Notes: generated by a model from the sequence alone, not told the origin. Numbered from the stretch's first letter, positions 21,212 to 31,083 are shown. The stretch is 64,000 nt of DNA from Pseudomonas aestuarii (GCF_027988105.1 NZ_JAQJZJ010000002.1:186001-250000); one strand, 5' to 3'. Translations and numbers: made by a program.

Positions 21212-21493
21212 ATGTTCACAGTCAATGAATACTTCGGCGGCACCGTCAAATCCATCGCCTTCGGTATGGCTGAAGGCCCCGCCACCATTGGCGTGATGGC
21301 CGCCGGCGAATACGAGTTCGGTACCGACAAGCTGGAAATCATGCATGTGGTCGCCGGTGCCCTGACCGTCAAACTGCCAGGCAGCGACAACTGGGAAACC
21401 TTCACCAGTGGCAGCAACTTCACCGTGCCGGCCAACAGCAAGTTTCAGCTCAAGGTGGCAGTCGACACCGCCTACCTGTGCGAATACCGCTAA
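21212..21493 (+). CDS. ppnP: Pyrimidine/purine nucleoside phosphorylase (DUF1255)
   Basis: A 93-residue cupin-fold enzyme that phosphorolyses several nucleosides to free base and ribose-1-phosphate. It begins [19 protein letters not shown], and the conserved block [20 protein letters not shown] follows. The start at 21212 matches the family; the frame is open further upstream but without similarity. It ends in a good terminator. Confidence 0.93.
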   Translation: MFTVNEYFGGTVKSIAFGMAEGPATIGVMAAGEYEFGTDKLEIMHVVAGALTVKLPGSDNWETFTSGSNFTVPANSKFQLKVAVDTAYLCEYR

Positions 21494-21510
21494 GGTAATC
21501 AGCGCCTGAG

Positions 21511-21537
21511 AAACCGGCCCTGATGGCCGGTTTTTTT
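21511..21537 (+). terminator. Terminator after ppnP
   Basis: AAACCGGCC / GGCCGGTTT stem with a 5-nt loop and seven Ts, 18 bp after the ppnP stop. Confidence 0.9.
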
Positions 21538-21569
21538 GTTTATGCCCCTCAACATCGTGGAACAACCAA

Positions 21570-22442
21570 ATGCTGCGCTCATCGCACTTTGCCCTGGTGA
21601 TTCTGCCGATCATGCTGTTGCTGATCGCCATGACCTCGATCCAGAGCGGTGCCTCCCTGGCCAAAGGCCTGTTCCCGCTGATCGGCGCCACTGGCACCAC
21701 TGCACTGCGCCTTGGCTTGGCCGCCTTGATCCTGTGTGTCCTGATGCGCCCCTGGCAGGCACGCCTGACCCTGCGTTCTTGCCGCTCACTGGTGGCCTAC
21801 GGCCTGGCTCTGGGCAGCATGAACCTGCTGTTCTATCTGTCGCTGCAGACCATCCCGCTGGGCATCGCCGTGGCCCTGGAATTCACCGGCCCGCTGGGCC
21901 TGGCGCTGCTCTCTTCGCGGCGGCTGCTGGATTTTGCCTGGATCGCCCTGGCGGTCTTCGGCCTCTGGCTGCTGCTGCCCAGCGCGCAAGCCGATGTCCA
22001 GCTCGACCCCCTGGGCATGGCCCTGGCCTTGGGTGCCGGCCTGTGCTGGGCGCTGTACATCATCTTTGGCCAGAAAGCCGGGGCCGAGCACGGTCGGCAA
22101 ACCGTCGCCCTGGGCACCATAGTCGCCGCCTTGCTGGTCTTCCCGATCGGTGTGTGGCACGCGGGCAGCAGCATGTTTACCCTCGACCTGCTGCCCATCG
22201 CCCTGGGGGTGGCGGTGCTCTCGTCGGCACTGCCTTACAGCCTGGAAATGATCGCCCTGACCCGTTTGCCGGCGCGCACCTTCAGCATCCTGATGAGCAT
22301 GGAGCCGGCCATCGCCGCCCTCTCCGGCCTGCTGTTCCTCAGCGAGCGGCTGGCGTTCAACCAATGGCTGGCGATCGGCGCGATCATCCTCGCCTCGGCT
22401 GGCGCGGCGGCGACCATCAGGCCGAAAGGTCGCCCTCTCTAA
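21570..22442 (+). CDS. rhtA: EamA/RhtA-like inner-membrane exporter
   Basis: A 290-residue drug/metabolite transporter with ten predicted helices in two EamA repeats (e.g. AALILCVLMRPWQARLTLRS and GMALALGAGLCWALYIIFGQ). It is closest in layout to RhtA, the threonine/homoserine exporter (ALEFTGPLGLALLSSRRLLD, ALPYSLEMIALTRLPARTFS). The substrate is inferred by family only. Its last 4 bp overlap the convergent ABC transporter gene. Confidence 0.8.
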   Translation: MLRSSHFALVILPIMLLLIAMTSIQSGASLAKGLFPLIGATGTTALRLGLAALILCVLMRPWQARLTLRSCRSLVAYGLALGSMNLLFYLSLQTIPLGIAVALEFTGPLGLALLSSRRLLDFAWIALAVFGLWLLLPSAQADVQLDPLGMALALGAGLCWALYIIFGQKAGAEHGRQTVALGTIVAALLVFPIGVWHAGSSMFTLDLLPIALGVAVLSSALPYSLEMIALTRLPARTFSILMSMEPAIAALSGLLFLSERLAFNQWLAIGAIILASAGAAATIRPKGRPL

Positions 22443-24217
22443 ACCGCGGACTCCACCTCGTCATGACTGAACTGCAGCTCGGCCAGGCGCGCATACAGCG
22501 GGTTGCTTGCGACCAGTTCAGCGTGTTTGCCAATCGCTATCAGTTTGCCCTGCTCGATCACCGCGATGCGGTCGGCGCTTTTCACCGTGGCCAGGCGATG
22601 GGCGATCACCAGGGTGGTGCGCCCTTGCATCAAGCGTGGGAGGGCCTGCTGGATCAGGTGTTCGCTCTCGGCATCCAGTGCACTGGTGGCTTCATCGAGC
22701 AGCAGGATGGGCGCATCCACCAGCAGTGCGCGGGCGATGGCCAGGCGCTGGCGCTGACCGCCAGACAAGCCGAGACCGGCATCGCCCAGGTGAGTCTGGT
22801 AGCCCTCGGGCAGCTGCATGATGAACTCATGGGCATGGGCGACCTTGGCCGCGGCTTCGACCTCGGCATGGCTGGCGTCGGTTCTGCCGTAGCGAATGTT
22901 GTCCGCCACCGAGCCGAAGAACAGCGCCGGGTTCTGCGACACCAGGGCAAAGCTACTGCGCAGTTCGCGAGGGTCGAGCTGCTGAATCGGCACACCGTCA
23001 ATCAGGATGCGCCCCTGTTGCGGATCGAAGAAGCGCAGCAGCAGATCGAACAAGGTCGACTTGCCCGCCCCCGACGGCCCGACCAGGGCCAGGGTTTCCC
23101 CCGGTGCGACCTTGAGGTCGATGCCATCCACGGCAAAACTGCCCGGGCGCGACGGATAGGCGAAACGCAGCCCCTGCAACTCGATACGGCCCTGCAGCGG
23201 CTGCGCCAGCGCCACCGGCTCGGCCGGCGGGGTGATTTCATTACGGGCCTGTAGCAGTTCGGCGATGCGCTCGGCGGCACCGGCGGCGCGTTGCAACTCG
23301 CCGATCACCTCGCTGAGGGTGCCGAACGAGCCACCGACGATCAGGCTGTAGAAGACGAACGCCGCCAGTTCACCACCGGAAATGCGCCCGGCGATCACGT
23401 CCATACCGCCAACCCAGAGCATCACCCCGACCGCGCCGAGCACCAGCACGATGACCACGGTGATCAGCCAGGCGCGCTGCTTGATGCGCTTGCGTGCGGT
23501 GTCGAAAGCCGCCTCCGCCGACAGGCCGAAGCGCCGCTTGTCTTCACCCTGGTGGTTGTAGGCCTGCACCGTCTTGATCTGCCCGAGCACCTCGCCGACA
23601 TAGCTGCCGACATCGGCGACCCGGTCCTGGCTCAGACGCGACAGCGCGCGTACCCGCCGGCCGAAAATCAGGATGGGCGCGACCACCAGCGGCAACGCCA
23701 GCAGCACGATGCCACTGAGCTTGGGGTTGGTCACCACCAGGAGCACGCTGCCGCCGATCAGCATGATCACATTGCGCAACGCCATCGACAGCGAGGAGCC
23801 GATCACCGACTGCAACAGGGTGGTGTCGGCGGTCAGGCGCGATTGAATCTCCGAACTGCGGTTGCTTTCATAGAAGCCCGGATGCAGATCAATCAGGTGA
23901 TTGAACACCCGTTTGCGGATATCGGCGACGAAGCGCTCACCGATCCACGACACCAGGTAGAACCGGGTATAGGTACCGACGGCCAAGGCCAGCACCAGCA
24001 CGAAGAACAGCCCGATCGACTGCTGCAGTGCCTGCGCCGACTGAGTCGCCAGGCCCTGATCGACCAGCAGCTTGATACCCTGGCCCATGGACAGGGTGAT
24101 CGCCGCGGTAAACATCAGCGCCAGCAAGGCGCCGATCACGCGCCAGCGATAGGGTGCGACGAAACGCCAGGCCATGCGCAGGGCATTGCGCTGACGGGAA
24201 GACAGGATCGAAACCAT
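22439..24217 (-). CDS. MsbA-like ABC exporter, fused permease and ATPase
   Basis: A 592-residue half-transporter working as a homodimer. N-terminal six-helix ABC-TM1 domain (about 20-310; LVSWIGERFVADIRKRVFNH coupling region), then the nucleotide-binding domain with Walker A LVGPSGAGKSTLFDLL near residue 382, signature LSGGQRQRLAIARALL near 490, Walker B PILLLDEATSALDAE and the H-loop in VIAHRLATV. It resembles MsbA and multidrug exporters; essential lipid A flipping is less likely because msbA normally sits with lpxK/waaA. Confidence 0.9.
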   Translation of the reverse strand: MVSILSSRQRNALRMAWRFVAPYRWRVIGALLALMFTAAITLSMGQGIKLLVDQGLATQSAQALQQSIGLFFVLVLALAVGTYTRFYLVSWIGERFVADIRKRVFNHLIDLHPGFYESNRSSEIQSRLTADTTLLQSVIGSSLSMALRNVIMLIGGSVLLVVTNPKLSGIVLLALPLVVAPILIFGRRVRALSRLSQDRVADVGSYVGEVLGQIKTVQAYNHQGEDKRRFGLSAEAAFDTARKRIKQRAWLITVVIVLVLGAVGVMLWVGGMDVIAGRISGGELAAFVFYSLIVGGSFGTLSEVIGELQRAAGAAERIAELLQARNEITPPAEPVALAQPLQGRIELQGLRFAYPSRPGSFAVDGIDLKVAPGETLALVGPSGAGKSTLFDLLLRFFDPQQGRILIDGVPIQQLDPRELRSSFALVSQNPALFFGSVADNIRYGRTDASHAEVEAAAKVAHAHEFIMQLPEGYQTHLGDAGLGLSGGQRQRLAIARALLVDAPILLLDEATSALDAESEHLIQQALPRLMQGRTTLVIAHRLATVKSADRIAVIEQGKLIAIGKHAELVASNPLYARLAELQFSHDEVESAV

Positions 24218-24351
24218 GGTTACTCGCTGCTGGGCAGGTCAGCCCTGAGATTATAGAAGGCGCCGCCTATGCCGCGCGAAAGGCCGTACCCCTGCTAGAT
24301 GGGGGCTAATCAGCTATAGATCAAGCGGGTCGAGCTGAACGCTCAGCCCTA

Positions 24352-24786
24352 TCAGTGCTGAAGAAAACGCCGTGCGTGGTCGGCGCTCGGCAGCAGGCAG
24401 CTTTCATAACGACCGAACAGCCGATAGCGATTGAGCGCAATACGGTCGTAACACCAGTCGCGCACCGGCCGGGGGATGACCCGCAGCCAGGCCAAAAAGC
24501 GCCAGGGCCCAGGCAGCTGGGCAACGATGCGCAGCAGCGCGTCCGAGCGGACCAGCAACTTGCCCTCCTCGACCAAAGCCATGGTGTCGAATCGCTCGGT
24601 GGGCAGGCCGAACCAGGCCAGCAGCGCCTGGCCCTGGACCGACTGCACCGCGGCCAGGCGAAAGCGCTGCTGCGGGTCATGCCGGATCAGGAACCTGACC
24701 CAGCCGTTGCACAGCTTGCACACCCCGTCGAACAGCACCACGCGCTCGCCCGGCTGAATGAAAGGAGGAAGTTTTGCATCCGTCAT
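24352..24786 (-). CDS. DCC family thiol-disulfide oxidoreductase-like protein (DUF393)
   Basis: A 144-residue thioredoxin-fold protein with the diagnostic VVLFDGVCKLCNGWVRFLIR at residues 20-39 (DGVCxLC). The redox partner and role are unknown. The family length is matched. It stands alone between the ABC exporter and the ATP-NAD kinase-like gene; no terminator was recognised in the 134-bp gap after it. Confidence 0.85.
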   Translation of the reverse strand: MTDAKLPPFIQPGERVVLFDGVCKLCNGWVRFLIRHDPQQRFRLAAVQSVQGQALLAWFGLPTERFDTMALVEEGKLLVRSDALLRIVAQLPGPWRFLAWLRVIPRPVRDWCYDRIALNRYRLFGRYESCLLPSADHARRFLQH

Positions 24787-24925
24787 ATCCAGCTCCTGCG
24801 CCTGACCTGTCCGGTGCGACGCCCATCAAGCCAGGGTAATCATGGCCAGCAGCAGCGTAACCGGCCCAGCCCGCGCCTCGCCAGGCACTTGGACTAAAGC
24901 CTTGTCGGCCAGCCAGCCCTGGCCC

Positions 24926-26041
24926 TCACCGCCCCACGGGGTACAACAACTCTTCCTTATAGCCGGCCCATACCCGTACCACGTCGGGAAAGGCATCGTC
25001 CAGCTGCACATCGCCGCTATCGACCAGCAGCGGCCGGCCTTCCAGGGTGCCCAGCTTGCGCTTGGTCGCCACCACGCGCAGATGATCCAGGCCGATGGCG
25101 CGCAGCACCCGCGGGCTGATCTGCTGGTTGCCGCGACCGATGATATGGCCCTGGCCGCCGATGGCGGTGACCAGCAGGCGCGCCGGATGCTCGGCCACCA
25201 GCCCGAACAACTGCGCCTCGGTGACATCGCGGGCAATCACCTGGGCGTTCTCGATCACATCGACGCCGAGCAAGCTGGTCTCCAGCCCGAGGTTCTGCGC
25301 CAGGCCGTGCAGGGTCGAACCTGGGCCGAAGACGTAGCGCACATCCGCTTCCCAGCTGTCCTGCAGCCAGTCGGCCAGGTCGCTGAGCACCAGTTCTTCG
25401 GATTCCACTCCGCCCTGCTTGACCTGCTGCATATAACCGCCCTCTTGCGGCACTGTCAGCTCGCCATACCAGCGCGCCGTCACCCTGCCCTGGCGCAAGG
25501 CCTGTTCGTCGATATCGCGCACCTCGCCGCTGGCCAGACGCACCAGGCCGCCCTCGATCAGCCGTGCGGCCAACTCGCCAGCGGCGCGCGGGCTGATGGC
25601 ATAGACCCCGGACTGGATCTTCACCCCGGCCGGGATGCCCAGCACCGGCTGGCCTTCGCGCACGGCGGCGCAGATATCCCGCGCCGTGCCGTCGCCGCCG
25701 GCAAACAGGATCAGCGCAACGCCGGCATCCTGCAGCTGTTCGACCGCCCTGCGGGTATCCGCCGCGCTGCTCACCCGCTCATCCAACTCACCGACCACCC
25801 GGAAGCTGAAGCCCATCTCGGCCAGCAGGTCGGCGCCCATCGGCCCGGGAAAGGTCAGAAATTCCAGGCGATCCTGCACCGCCCGCAGACACTCCAGCGC
25901 CGTGCGCGTGCGCATTGCCGCCAGCGGCTGGCTGCCCAGGGCCAGGGCCTGTTCGGCTACGCCATCACTGCCCTTGAGCCCCGCCGGACCGCCAAGGCCT
26001 GCCAGGGGATTGATGATCAAGCCCAGGTGGAACCGCGACAT
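24926..26041 (-). CDS. ATP-NAD kinase-like (AcoX/NadK superfamily) protein
   Basis: A 371-residue protein beginning MSRFHLGLIINPLAGLGGPA with the nucleotide-binding motif LILFAGGDGTARDICAAV near residue 105, and LIEGGLVRLASGEVRDID downstream. It belongs to the branch longer than canonical NadK that is annotated ATP-NAD kinase or AcoX-like; its real substrate is unsettled. I take the ATG at 26041 because the GAGGTG ribosome-binding site overlaps the alternative GTG at 26047. Confidence 0.85.
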   Translation of the reverse strand: MSRFHLGLIINPLAGLGGPAGLKGSDGVAEQALALGSQPLAAMRTRTALECLRAVQDRLEFLTFPGPMGADLLAEMGFSFRVVGELDERVSSAADTRRAVEQLQDAGVALILFAGGDGTARDICAAVREGQPVLGIPAGVKIQSGVYAISPRAAGELAARLIEGGLVRLASGEVRDIDEQALRQGRVTARWYGELTVPQEGGYMQQVKQGGVESEELVLSDLADWLQDSWEADVRYVFGPGSTLHGLAQNLGLETSLLGVDVIENAQVIARDVTEAQLFGLVAEHPARLLVTAIGGQGHIIGRGNQQISPRVLRAIGLDHLRVVATKRKLGTLEGRPLLVDSGDVQLDDAFPDVVRVWAGYKEELLYPVGR

Positions 26042-26054
26042 AAACACCTCTGTG

Positions 26055-26081
26055 AGCCCCCGAGTGTCCCGGGGGGCTTTT
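26055..26081 (+). terminator. Terminator-like hairpin in the ATP-NAD kinase leader
   Basis: AGCCCCC / GGGGGCT stem followed by four Ts on the plus strand. No plus-strand gene ends just upstream of it, so it may stop antisense transcription coming from the minus-strand gene body, or be part of the divergent leader. Confidence 0.4.
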
Positions 26082-26222
26082 CAACCCATACGTTGTTTTG
26101 GCACAGTGACAAGTGAGTCACTGGTGAACTGTATCTTTGACGCAACTTCATCGTTCGAGAAGGTCAGAGCCCGCTCAGTCGACTCTTTAGACTGCGCACA
26201 CCACCTGATGAGGAGACCGTTC

Positions 26223-26402
26223 ATGAGCCCACAGCAGCAGACGCCAGAACCCCATGTTGCCCCTGAGCAGTCGCAACAGCCGGTGGGTGGCGCCATCATC
26301 GACGAGCAAGGCCAGGAAATCCCGATCACCGAGAACATGATCCAGCGCGCGTGCCAGGAGCTGGAAAAAGACCTGACCAAGCCCAATACCGACAACAGCT
26401 GA
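26223..26402 (+). CDS. Conserved small hypothetical protein
   Basis: A 59-residue protein, MSPQQQTPEPHVAPEQSQQP at the start and a conserved-looking helical C-terminus (ITENMIQRACQELEKDL). The AGGAGA site 7 bp before the ATG supports expression. It is Pro/Gln-rich and disordered at the N terminus, with no signal peptide or membrane segment. Similar small proteins are annotated as PA1571-type hypotheticals near this locus in pseudomonads, but I assign no function. Confidence 0.65.
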   Translation: MSPQQQTPEPHVAPEQSQQPVGGAIIDEQGQEIPITENMIQRACQELEKDLTKPNTDNS

Positions 26403-26534
26403 GCCGAAAGTGTAGCCCGACCCAGGCCATGTCTGGGTTGTTCTTCGGCAGTGAGCCGTTAGTGCGTTGAGGCGCTCGGCTGCAGTGCAACACCGGTCGA
26501 CCTGGACTGATGGGTGCCGTGAATAACCGCGCCC

Positions 26535-27677
26535 TCAACGCAACGTCGCCCCCAACGCCCTGATCATCTGCACCAGTTGCGGCGCATCGCCTTGCAGCTT
26601 GACGCTCAGCCCATCGATCTCGCGGCGCATCGGGTAATGCTTGCGCAACGCATCGAAGGCCGCACGTTGGCTGGCCGTGTCACCCCGCAGGCTGCGGCGA
26701 AAGTCCGCATCGTCGCGCCGCGGGTCATAGACCGCGCGGCACACCGTCGCCAACGCCCAGGCCGGATCGGCACCGGCATCCAGGCTCAACTCGGATAGCC
26801 AGGGCGCTGGCATCAACTGGTCGAGGCTGACCGCTGGCGGCCAGCCGAAATGCGCGCAAACCGCCGCATAGATCTGCGCCGTGCCGCGCAGCTTGCCGTC
26901 CAGGCTGTAGCCGGCGATGTGCGGGGTGGCGATGCGGCATAAGTCGGCCAGCTCGACATCCACCTGCGGCTCGCCTTCCCAGACATCCAGCACCACCTGC
27001 AGATCGTCGCGCTGCTTGAGCAACTCGCGCAGCGCCGGGTTATCCACCACCGCGCCGCGGCTGGCATTGATCAGCCAGGCGTCCGGTTTGAGCTGAGCCA
27101 GGCGCCGCGCATCGAACAGATGATGGGTCGGCTGCGCGCCGCCACGCTCGAGCGGGGTGTGCAGGCTGAGCACATCGCACTCGGCGAGCACCTGCTCCAG
27201 GCTGACGAAATCGCCGCCTTCGGCGAGCTGGCGCGGTGGGTCGCAGACCAGCACACGCCAGCCCAGGCCGCGTAAGACTTCGACCAGGCGACCGCCCACC
27301 TCGCCGGCGCCGATCACCCCATAGGTGCGGGTCGCCAGTTCGACGCCCTGCTGCTCAGCCAGCAGCAACAGGCTGCCGAGCACATAATCGACCACACCGC
27401 GCGCATTGCAGCCGGGCGCACTGGCCCAGCCGATGCCGGCCTGGGCGAAATACTCGAGATCGAGATGGTCGGTGCCGATGGTGCAGGTGCCGACAAAGCG
27501 CACCGCGCTGCCTTCGAGCAACGCACGGTCGACCCGGGTGACCGAGCGCACCAGCAGCAGTTCGGCATCGGCCACGGCCGCCGCTGCGATAGTGCGACCG
27601 GGCAGGCGACGGACCTCGCCGAATCCGGCAAAGAACTCATCGAGCAGGGGAATGTTCTCATCTGCGACTATTTGCAT
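26535..27677 (-). CDS. pdxB: Erythronate-4-phosphate dehydrogenase
   Basis: Second step of the DXP-dependent pyridoxal-5'-phosphate pathway, oxidising 4-phosphoerythronate. The 380 residues start [20 protein letters not shown] and have the NAD-binding [17 protein letters not shown] near residue 120, the catalytic arginine in [11 protein letters not shown] near residue 206, the active-site histidine in [12 protein letters not shown] near residue 254, and the C-terminal PdxB dimerisation domain. The length equals the pseudomonad enzyme. It is divergent from the MATE gene. Confidence 0.96.
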   Translation of the reverse strand: MQIVADENIPLLDEFFAGFGEVRRLPGRTIAAAAVADAELLLVRSVTRVDRALLEGSAVRFVGTCTIGTDHLDLEYFAQAGIGWASAPGCNARGVVDYVLGSLLLLAEQQGVELATRTYGVIGAGEVGGRLVEVLRGLGWRVLVCDPPRQLAEGGDFVSLEQVLAECDVLSLHTPLERGGAQPTHHLFDARRLAQLKPDAWLINASRGAVVDNPALRELLKQRDDLQVVLDVWEGEPQVDVELADLCRIATPHIAGYSLDGKLRGTAQIYAAVCAHFGWPPAVSLDQLMPAPWLSELSLDAGADPAWALATVCRAVYDPRRDDADFRRSLRGDTASQRAAFDALRKHYPMRREIDGLSVKLQGDAPQLVQMIRALGATLR

Positions 27678-27813
27678 GATCGGCTCCATACGTCAGGCCG
27701 TCATTCTACCCTGTCGACGCCCATGCCGGCAGCGCGCTGAAACAGTGGCATACGCGGCTTTCCTGACCGAAGTGTCAGCGCGTAGACTACGCGGTTTCCC
27801 GGAGAGCCAGCGG

Positions 27814-29205
27814 ATGACCTCTATGCCTGCCGTATCGCGCCTGCAGCGCGTGCGCACCGAGCTGCACAGCCTGCTGGTGCTGGCCACGCCGATCATCATT
27901 GCCCAGTTGGCGCATACCGCCATGGGCTTCGTCGACACGCTGATGGCCGGCCGAGTCAGCCCCCAGGACCTGGCCGCGGTGGCGCTTGGCAACTCGATCT
28001 GGGTGCCGGTATTCCTGCTGATGACCGGCATTCTGCTGGCAACCACATCCAAGGTGGCGCAGCGCTTTGGCGCCGGCCAGCAGGCCGAGATCGGCCCGTT
28101 GGTGCGCCAGGCCTTGTGGCTGGCGCTGGCGGTCGGCGGCGCTGCCGCGATCTTGCTGTGGAACGCCGAAATCGTCCTGCAGCTGATGCATATCGAACCC
28201 AGCCTGATCGAACCCTCCATGGGTTATCTGCGCGCGGTGGCCTGCGGTTTCCCAGCAGTGGCGCTGTATCACGTGCTGCGCTGCTTCAGCGACGGTCTCA
28301 GCCATACCCGCCCGAGCATGGTGCTGGGGGTACTCGGTTTGCTGCTGAATATTCCGGCCAACTACATCTTTATCTACGGCAAGTTCGGTCTGCCAGCCAT
28401 GGGCGGGGTCGGCTGCGGCTGGGCCACCGCACTGGTGATGATCTTCATGCTGCTGGGCATGCTCTGGTGGGTGAAGTGGGCGCCCTTCTATAAACCGAGT
28501 CAGCTGTTCAACCGTTTCGAGTGGCCACAGTGGGCGGTGATCCGGCGTCTGCTGGAAATCGGCGTGCCGATCGGCATCGCGGTGTTCGCCGAAGTGAGCA
28601 TCTTCGCGGTGATCGCCCTGCTGATCGGTGGCCTCGGCGCCAGCGTGGTCGCCGGCCACCAGATCGCCCTCAACTTTACCTCCATGGTGTTCATGATCCC
28701 CTACTCCCTGGGCATGGCCGCCACCGTGCGCGTCGGCCAGATGCTCGGGCGCGGCGAGCCACGTCAGGCGCGTTTCGCCGCAGGCGTAAGCATGGCCACG
28801 GCCCTGGGCTATGCCTGCCTGTCCGCCAGTTTGATGTTGCTGCTGCGCGAGCAGATCGCGCAGATCTACACCGCCGATCCGACAGTGATCGCCCTGGCCT
28901 CCGGCTTGATCGTGTATGCCGCGATGTTCCAGTTCTCCGATGCGATCCAGGTCACCGCGGCCGGCGCCCTGCGCGGCTACCAGGACACCCGCATCACCAT
29001 GCTGCTGACCCTGTTCGCCTACTGGGGCATTGGCTTGCCGGTGGGTTACGCCCTCGGCCTGTCCAGCCTGTTCGGCGAGCCGAGCGGCCCGCGCGGGCTC
29101 TGGCAAGGCTTGATCGTCGGCCTGACCTGCGCCGCCATCATGCTGGCGATTCGGCTCGCCGGCAGCGCGCGCAAACGCATCCGAGCCGCTAAGATGGCGC
29201 GATGA
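27814..29205 (+). CDS. norM: MATE family multidrug efflux transporter (NorM/PmpM type)
   Basis: A 463-residue cation-coupled drug exporter with twelve predicted helices in two MATE repeats (LATPIIIAQLAHTAMGFVDT and IGVPIGIAVFAEVSIFAVIA). The protein has the repeated GRVSP/GRGEP loops typical of the family. The ATG at 27814 follows a GGAGAG site. The frame is open far upstream, but that is a shadow of pdxB. Its stop overlaps the DUF3080 gene start, suggesting co-transcription. Confidence 0.9.
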   Translation: MTSMPAVSRLQRVRTELHSLLVLATPIIIAQLAHTAMGFVDTLMAGRVSPQDLAAVALGNSIWVPVFLLMTGILLATTSKVAQRFGAGQQAEIGPLVRQALWLALAVGGAAAILLWNAEIVLQLMHIEPSLIEPSMGYLRAVACGFPAVALYHVLRCFSDGLSHTRPSMVLGVLGLLLNIPANYIFIYGKFGLPAMGGVGCGWATALVMIFMLLGMLWWVKWAPFYKPSQLFNRFEWPQWAVIRRLLEIGVPIGIAVFAEVSIFAVIALLIGGLGASVVAGHQIALNFTSMVFMIPYSLGMAATVRVGQMLGRGEPRQARFAAGVSMATALGYACLSASLMLLLREQIAQIYTADPTVIALASGLIVYAAMFQFSDAIQVTAAGALRGYQDTRITMLLTLFAYWGIGLPVGYALGLSSLFGEPSGPRGLWQGLIVGLTCAAIMLAIRLAGSARKRIRAAKMAR

Positions 29206-30284
29206 TCACCAGAACCCTTGCCCTGCTTAGCCTCCTCATCCTGTCGGCCTGCCAACCGGCCGATGACGGCCTGGCCCTGCAGGCGGATTACCTGCAGCGC
29301 CTGAACAATGTCGTCGAGGGCGATGCCGTGGTGGTCTTCGACAAGGCCCAGTTGACCCGTTATCGCTTGCCGCCGCGCCGCGAGCGCGTGGTGGATATCC
29401 CCGAGGTACGCATCGGCCTGCTCGATCTGCTGATCGACGTGCGCCGCTGCCCCGCTCTGCAGCAGCAGATCAGCTTGCGCAACAGCATCCTCGGCAAGCA
29501 GTTGGTACCCAGTAGCCGCCTGGGCTATGAAGGCGATCTATTGCGCGCCATCGATGCGTGCTTGGCGCGCCTTGCCGACGAGCAGGATCTGCAGCTGCAG
29601 GGCACACTCAGCAGCCTGGCCCAGGAGAAACGCGCCCAACTGCCCAGCGTGTTCTGGAATGCGCTCAACGCCAGCCAGGAAGTCGAGCGTTACCTGCGCT
29701 TTGCCGACCAGGCCCTCCCGACCGCCCCCAGCGAGGACAATGCCGCCCTCGCCGCCCTGGCCCAGCTGGCCGCCATGGCCAATGCCCTGCCGCAAACCCT
29801 GCCACCGCCGACAGCCGAGCTCGACCCGCTGTTCTTCGCCCTGCATGCCAGCCCCCAGGGCGGCCAGTTGATCAGCAGCCTGGCCAGCCTGACCCATACC
29901 CTCAATCAGGGCAGTCGCCTGCTCGAGGAGCGCCAGCAACAGCGACCCATCTGCCCGCAGGGCCAAGCGACCCCGCGCGGGCGCATTCTGCAGAACATCT
30001 TCGTCAAGTATTACGCCGGCGGTTTGCAGCCCTATCTGGCCCAGGTGCACCAGCGCGGTCAGACCTGGAGCAGCAGCCTGCGCCAGCTCAGCGCCACAGC
30101 CGAGGTGCCGGCGGCCACGCGCAACTACCTGCTGAACCTGGCGGGTCCCGAGCAATCCCTGTGGGCTGATTTTCAAGCCGCCACCACCCGGCATGTACAT
30201 GCCTGGCAGGACAGCCTGCAAAGCTGTGGCCTGGCGCCCGGTCAGTCCGGGTGGAATGGCGAGGCCGCCAACGCCGACCAGTAG
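29202..30284 (+). CDS. DUF3080 lipoprotein
   Basis: A 360-residue predicted lipoprotein: signal peptide MITRTLALLSLLILSAC with lipobox LSAC at residues 14-17, then a mostly helical DUF3080 domain (e.g. LTRYRLPPRRERVVDIPEVR). The function is unknown. The start overlaps the MATE gene stop (ATGATC), and the 3' end overlaps the convergent GGCT-family gene by 43 bp. Confidence 0.85.
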   Translation: MITRTLALLSLLILSACQPADDGLALQADYLQRLNNVVEGDAVVVFDKAQLTRYRLPPRRERVVDIPEVRIGLLDLLIDVRRCPALQQQISLRNSILGKQLVPSSRLGYEGDLLRAIDACLARLADEQDLQLQGTLSSLAQEKRAQLPSVFWNALNASQEVERYLRFADQALPTAPSEDNAALAALAQLAAMANALPQTLPPPTAELDPLFFALHASPQGGQLISSLASLTHTLNQGSRLLEERQQQRPICPQGQATPRGRILQNIFVKYYAGGLQPYLAQVHQRGQTWSSSLRQLSATAEVPAATRNYLLNLAGPEQSLWADFQAATTRHVHAWQDSLQSCGLAPGQSGWNGEAANADQ

Positions 30285-30697
30285 GCGTCGGAGAGGAACT
30301 CACGCCCTTGCAGCAGATGCGCCAGGTAGTCGGCACTGGGCAGCAGGCCATCCTGCCGAAACGCCGGATTGGCGATATACACCCAGGCAGGCTGCACGCC
30401 CTGGGCCGTGACGATCGCCAGGCGCTCGCGGCTGTAATAGATCGGCGTGCCCTCGAAGGGGTCGAGCTTGGCGATCTCATCCAGTTCGGCCAGTCGGTAG
30501 AGCACGCCCTCCACCACGCCATCGCGCTGGTGACGGATATTGGCGTAGGCACGACCCGGGGCACGGTCCATCGCGCGCTTGTTGAAACACAAGGCATAGC
30601 CGATCAAGCGGCCCGGCAATACCTCGCTCACCCGCAGACCACGGGCCTGCATGCGCGCCGGATTCATGTTCGAGCCATAGGCGAAGTACCAGCCCAT
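30242..30697 (-). CDS. Gamma-glutamylcyclotransferase-fold protein
   Basis: A 151-residue protein starting MGWYFAYGSNMNPARMQARG with the YGSNM substrate-binding loop and a catalytic glutamate in LDPFEGTPIYY. GGCT-like enzymes release 5-oxoproline from gamma-glutamyl compounds; the substrate here is inferred from the fold. It lies 2 bp downstream of tusA on the same strand, and overlaps the DUF3080 gene by 43 bp tail to tail. Confidence 0.85.
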   Translation of the reverse strand: MGWYFAYGSNMNPARMQARGLRVSEVLPGRLIGYALCFNKRAMDRAPGRAYANIRHQRDGVVEGVLYRLAELDEIAKLDPFEGTPIYYSRERLAIVTAQGVQPAWVYIANPAFRQDGLLPSADYLAHLLQGREFLSDAYWSALAASPFHPD

Positions 30698-30699
30698 GC

Positions 30700-30951
30700 T
30701 CAGTCGGCCTTTTTCCGGATCAGGTACAGATAGGTACCCGCCTCTTCGCTCTGCTCGAGCAGCTCATGACCGAGAAACACGCAGAACTTGGGAATGTCAC
30801 GCCGGGTCGAGGGGTCGGTGGCGATCACCTTGAGCAAGCCGCCAGCCGGCAGGTCGCGCACCTTGTTGTGCAGCATCATCACCGGCTCGGGGCAGTTCAG
30901 CCCGCTGGCGTCGAGGGTGTCATCGAGAATGGCGTCGGATTGCAGGGACAT
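30700..30951 (-). CDS. tusA: Sulfur carrier protein TusA
   Basis: An 83-residue persulfide carrier that relays sulfur to tRNA 2-thiouridine and other targets. The CPxP motif is in [20 protein letters not shown] with the active cysteine at residue 20, followed by [20 protein letters not shown]. The length is normal. It is the first gene of a two-gene unit with the GGCT-fold gene, divergent from the SPOR-like gene. Confidence 0.95.
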   Translation of the reverse strand: MSLQSDAILDDTLDASGLNCPEPVMMLHNKVRDLPAGGLLKVIATDPSTRRDIPKFCVFLGHELLEQSEEAGTYLYLIRKKAD

Positions 30952-31083
30952 CTGGCTGGCTCCAATAACAGGCGGCTATTGTCGCGCAAAGCGGCCCCGC
31001 CCACCACCCGCCGCGCTTATGCGCCAAGGCGAAGCCGAACTAGCCTTGTACAGGTAGCCCCACAGGCGGCGCAGGAGGTGAAC

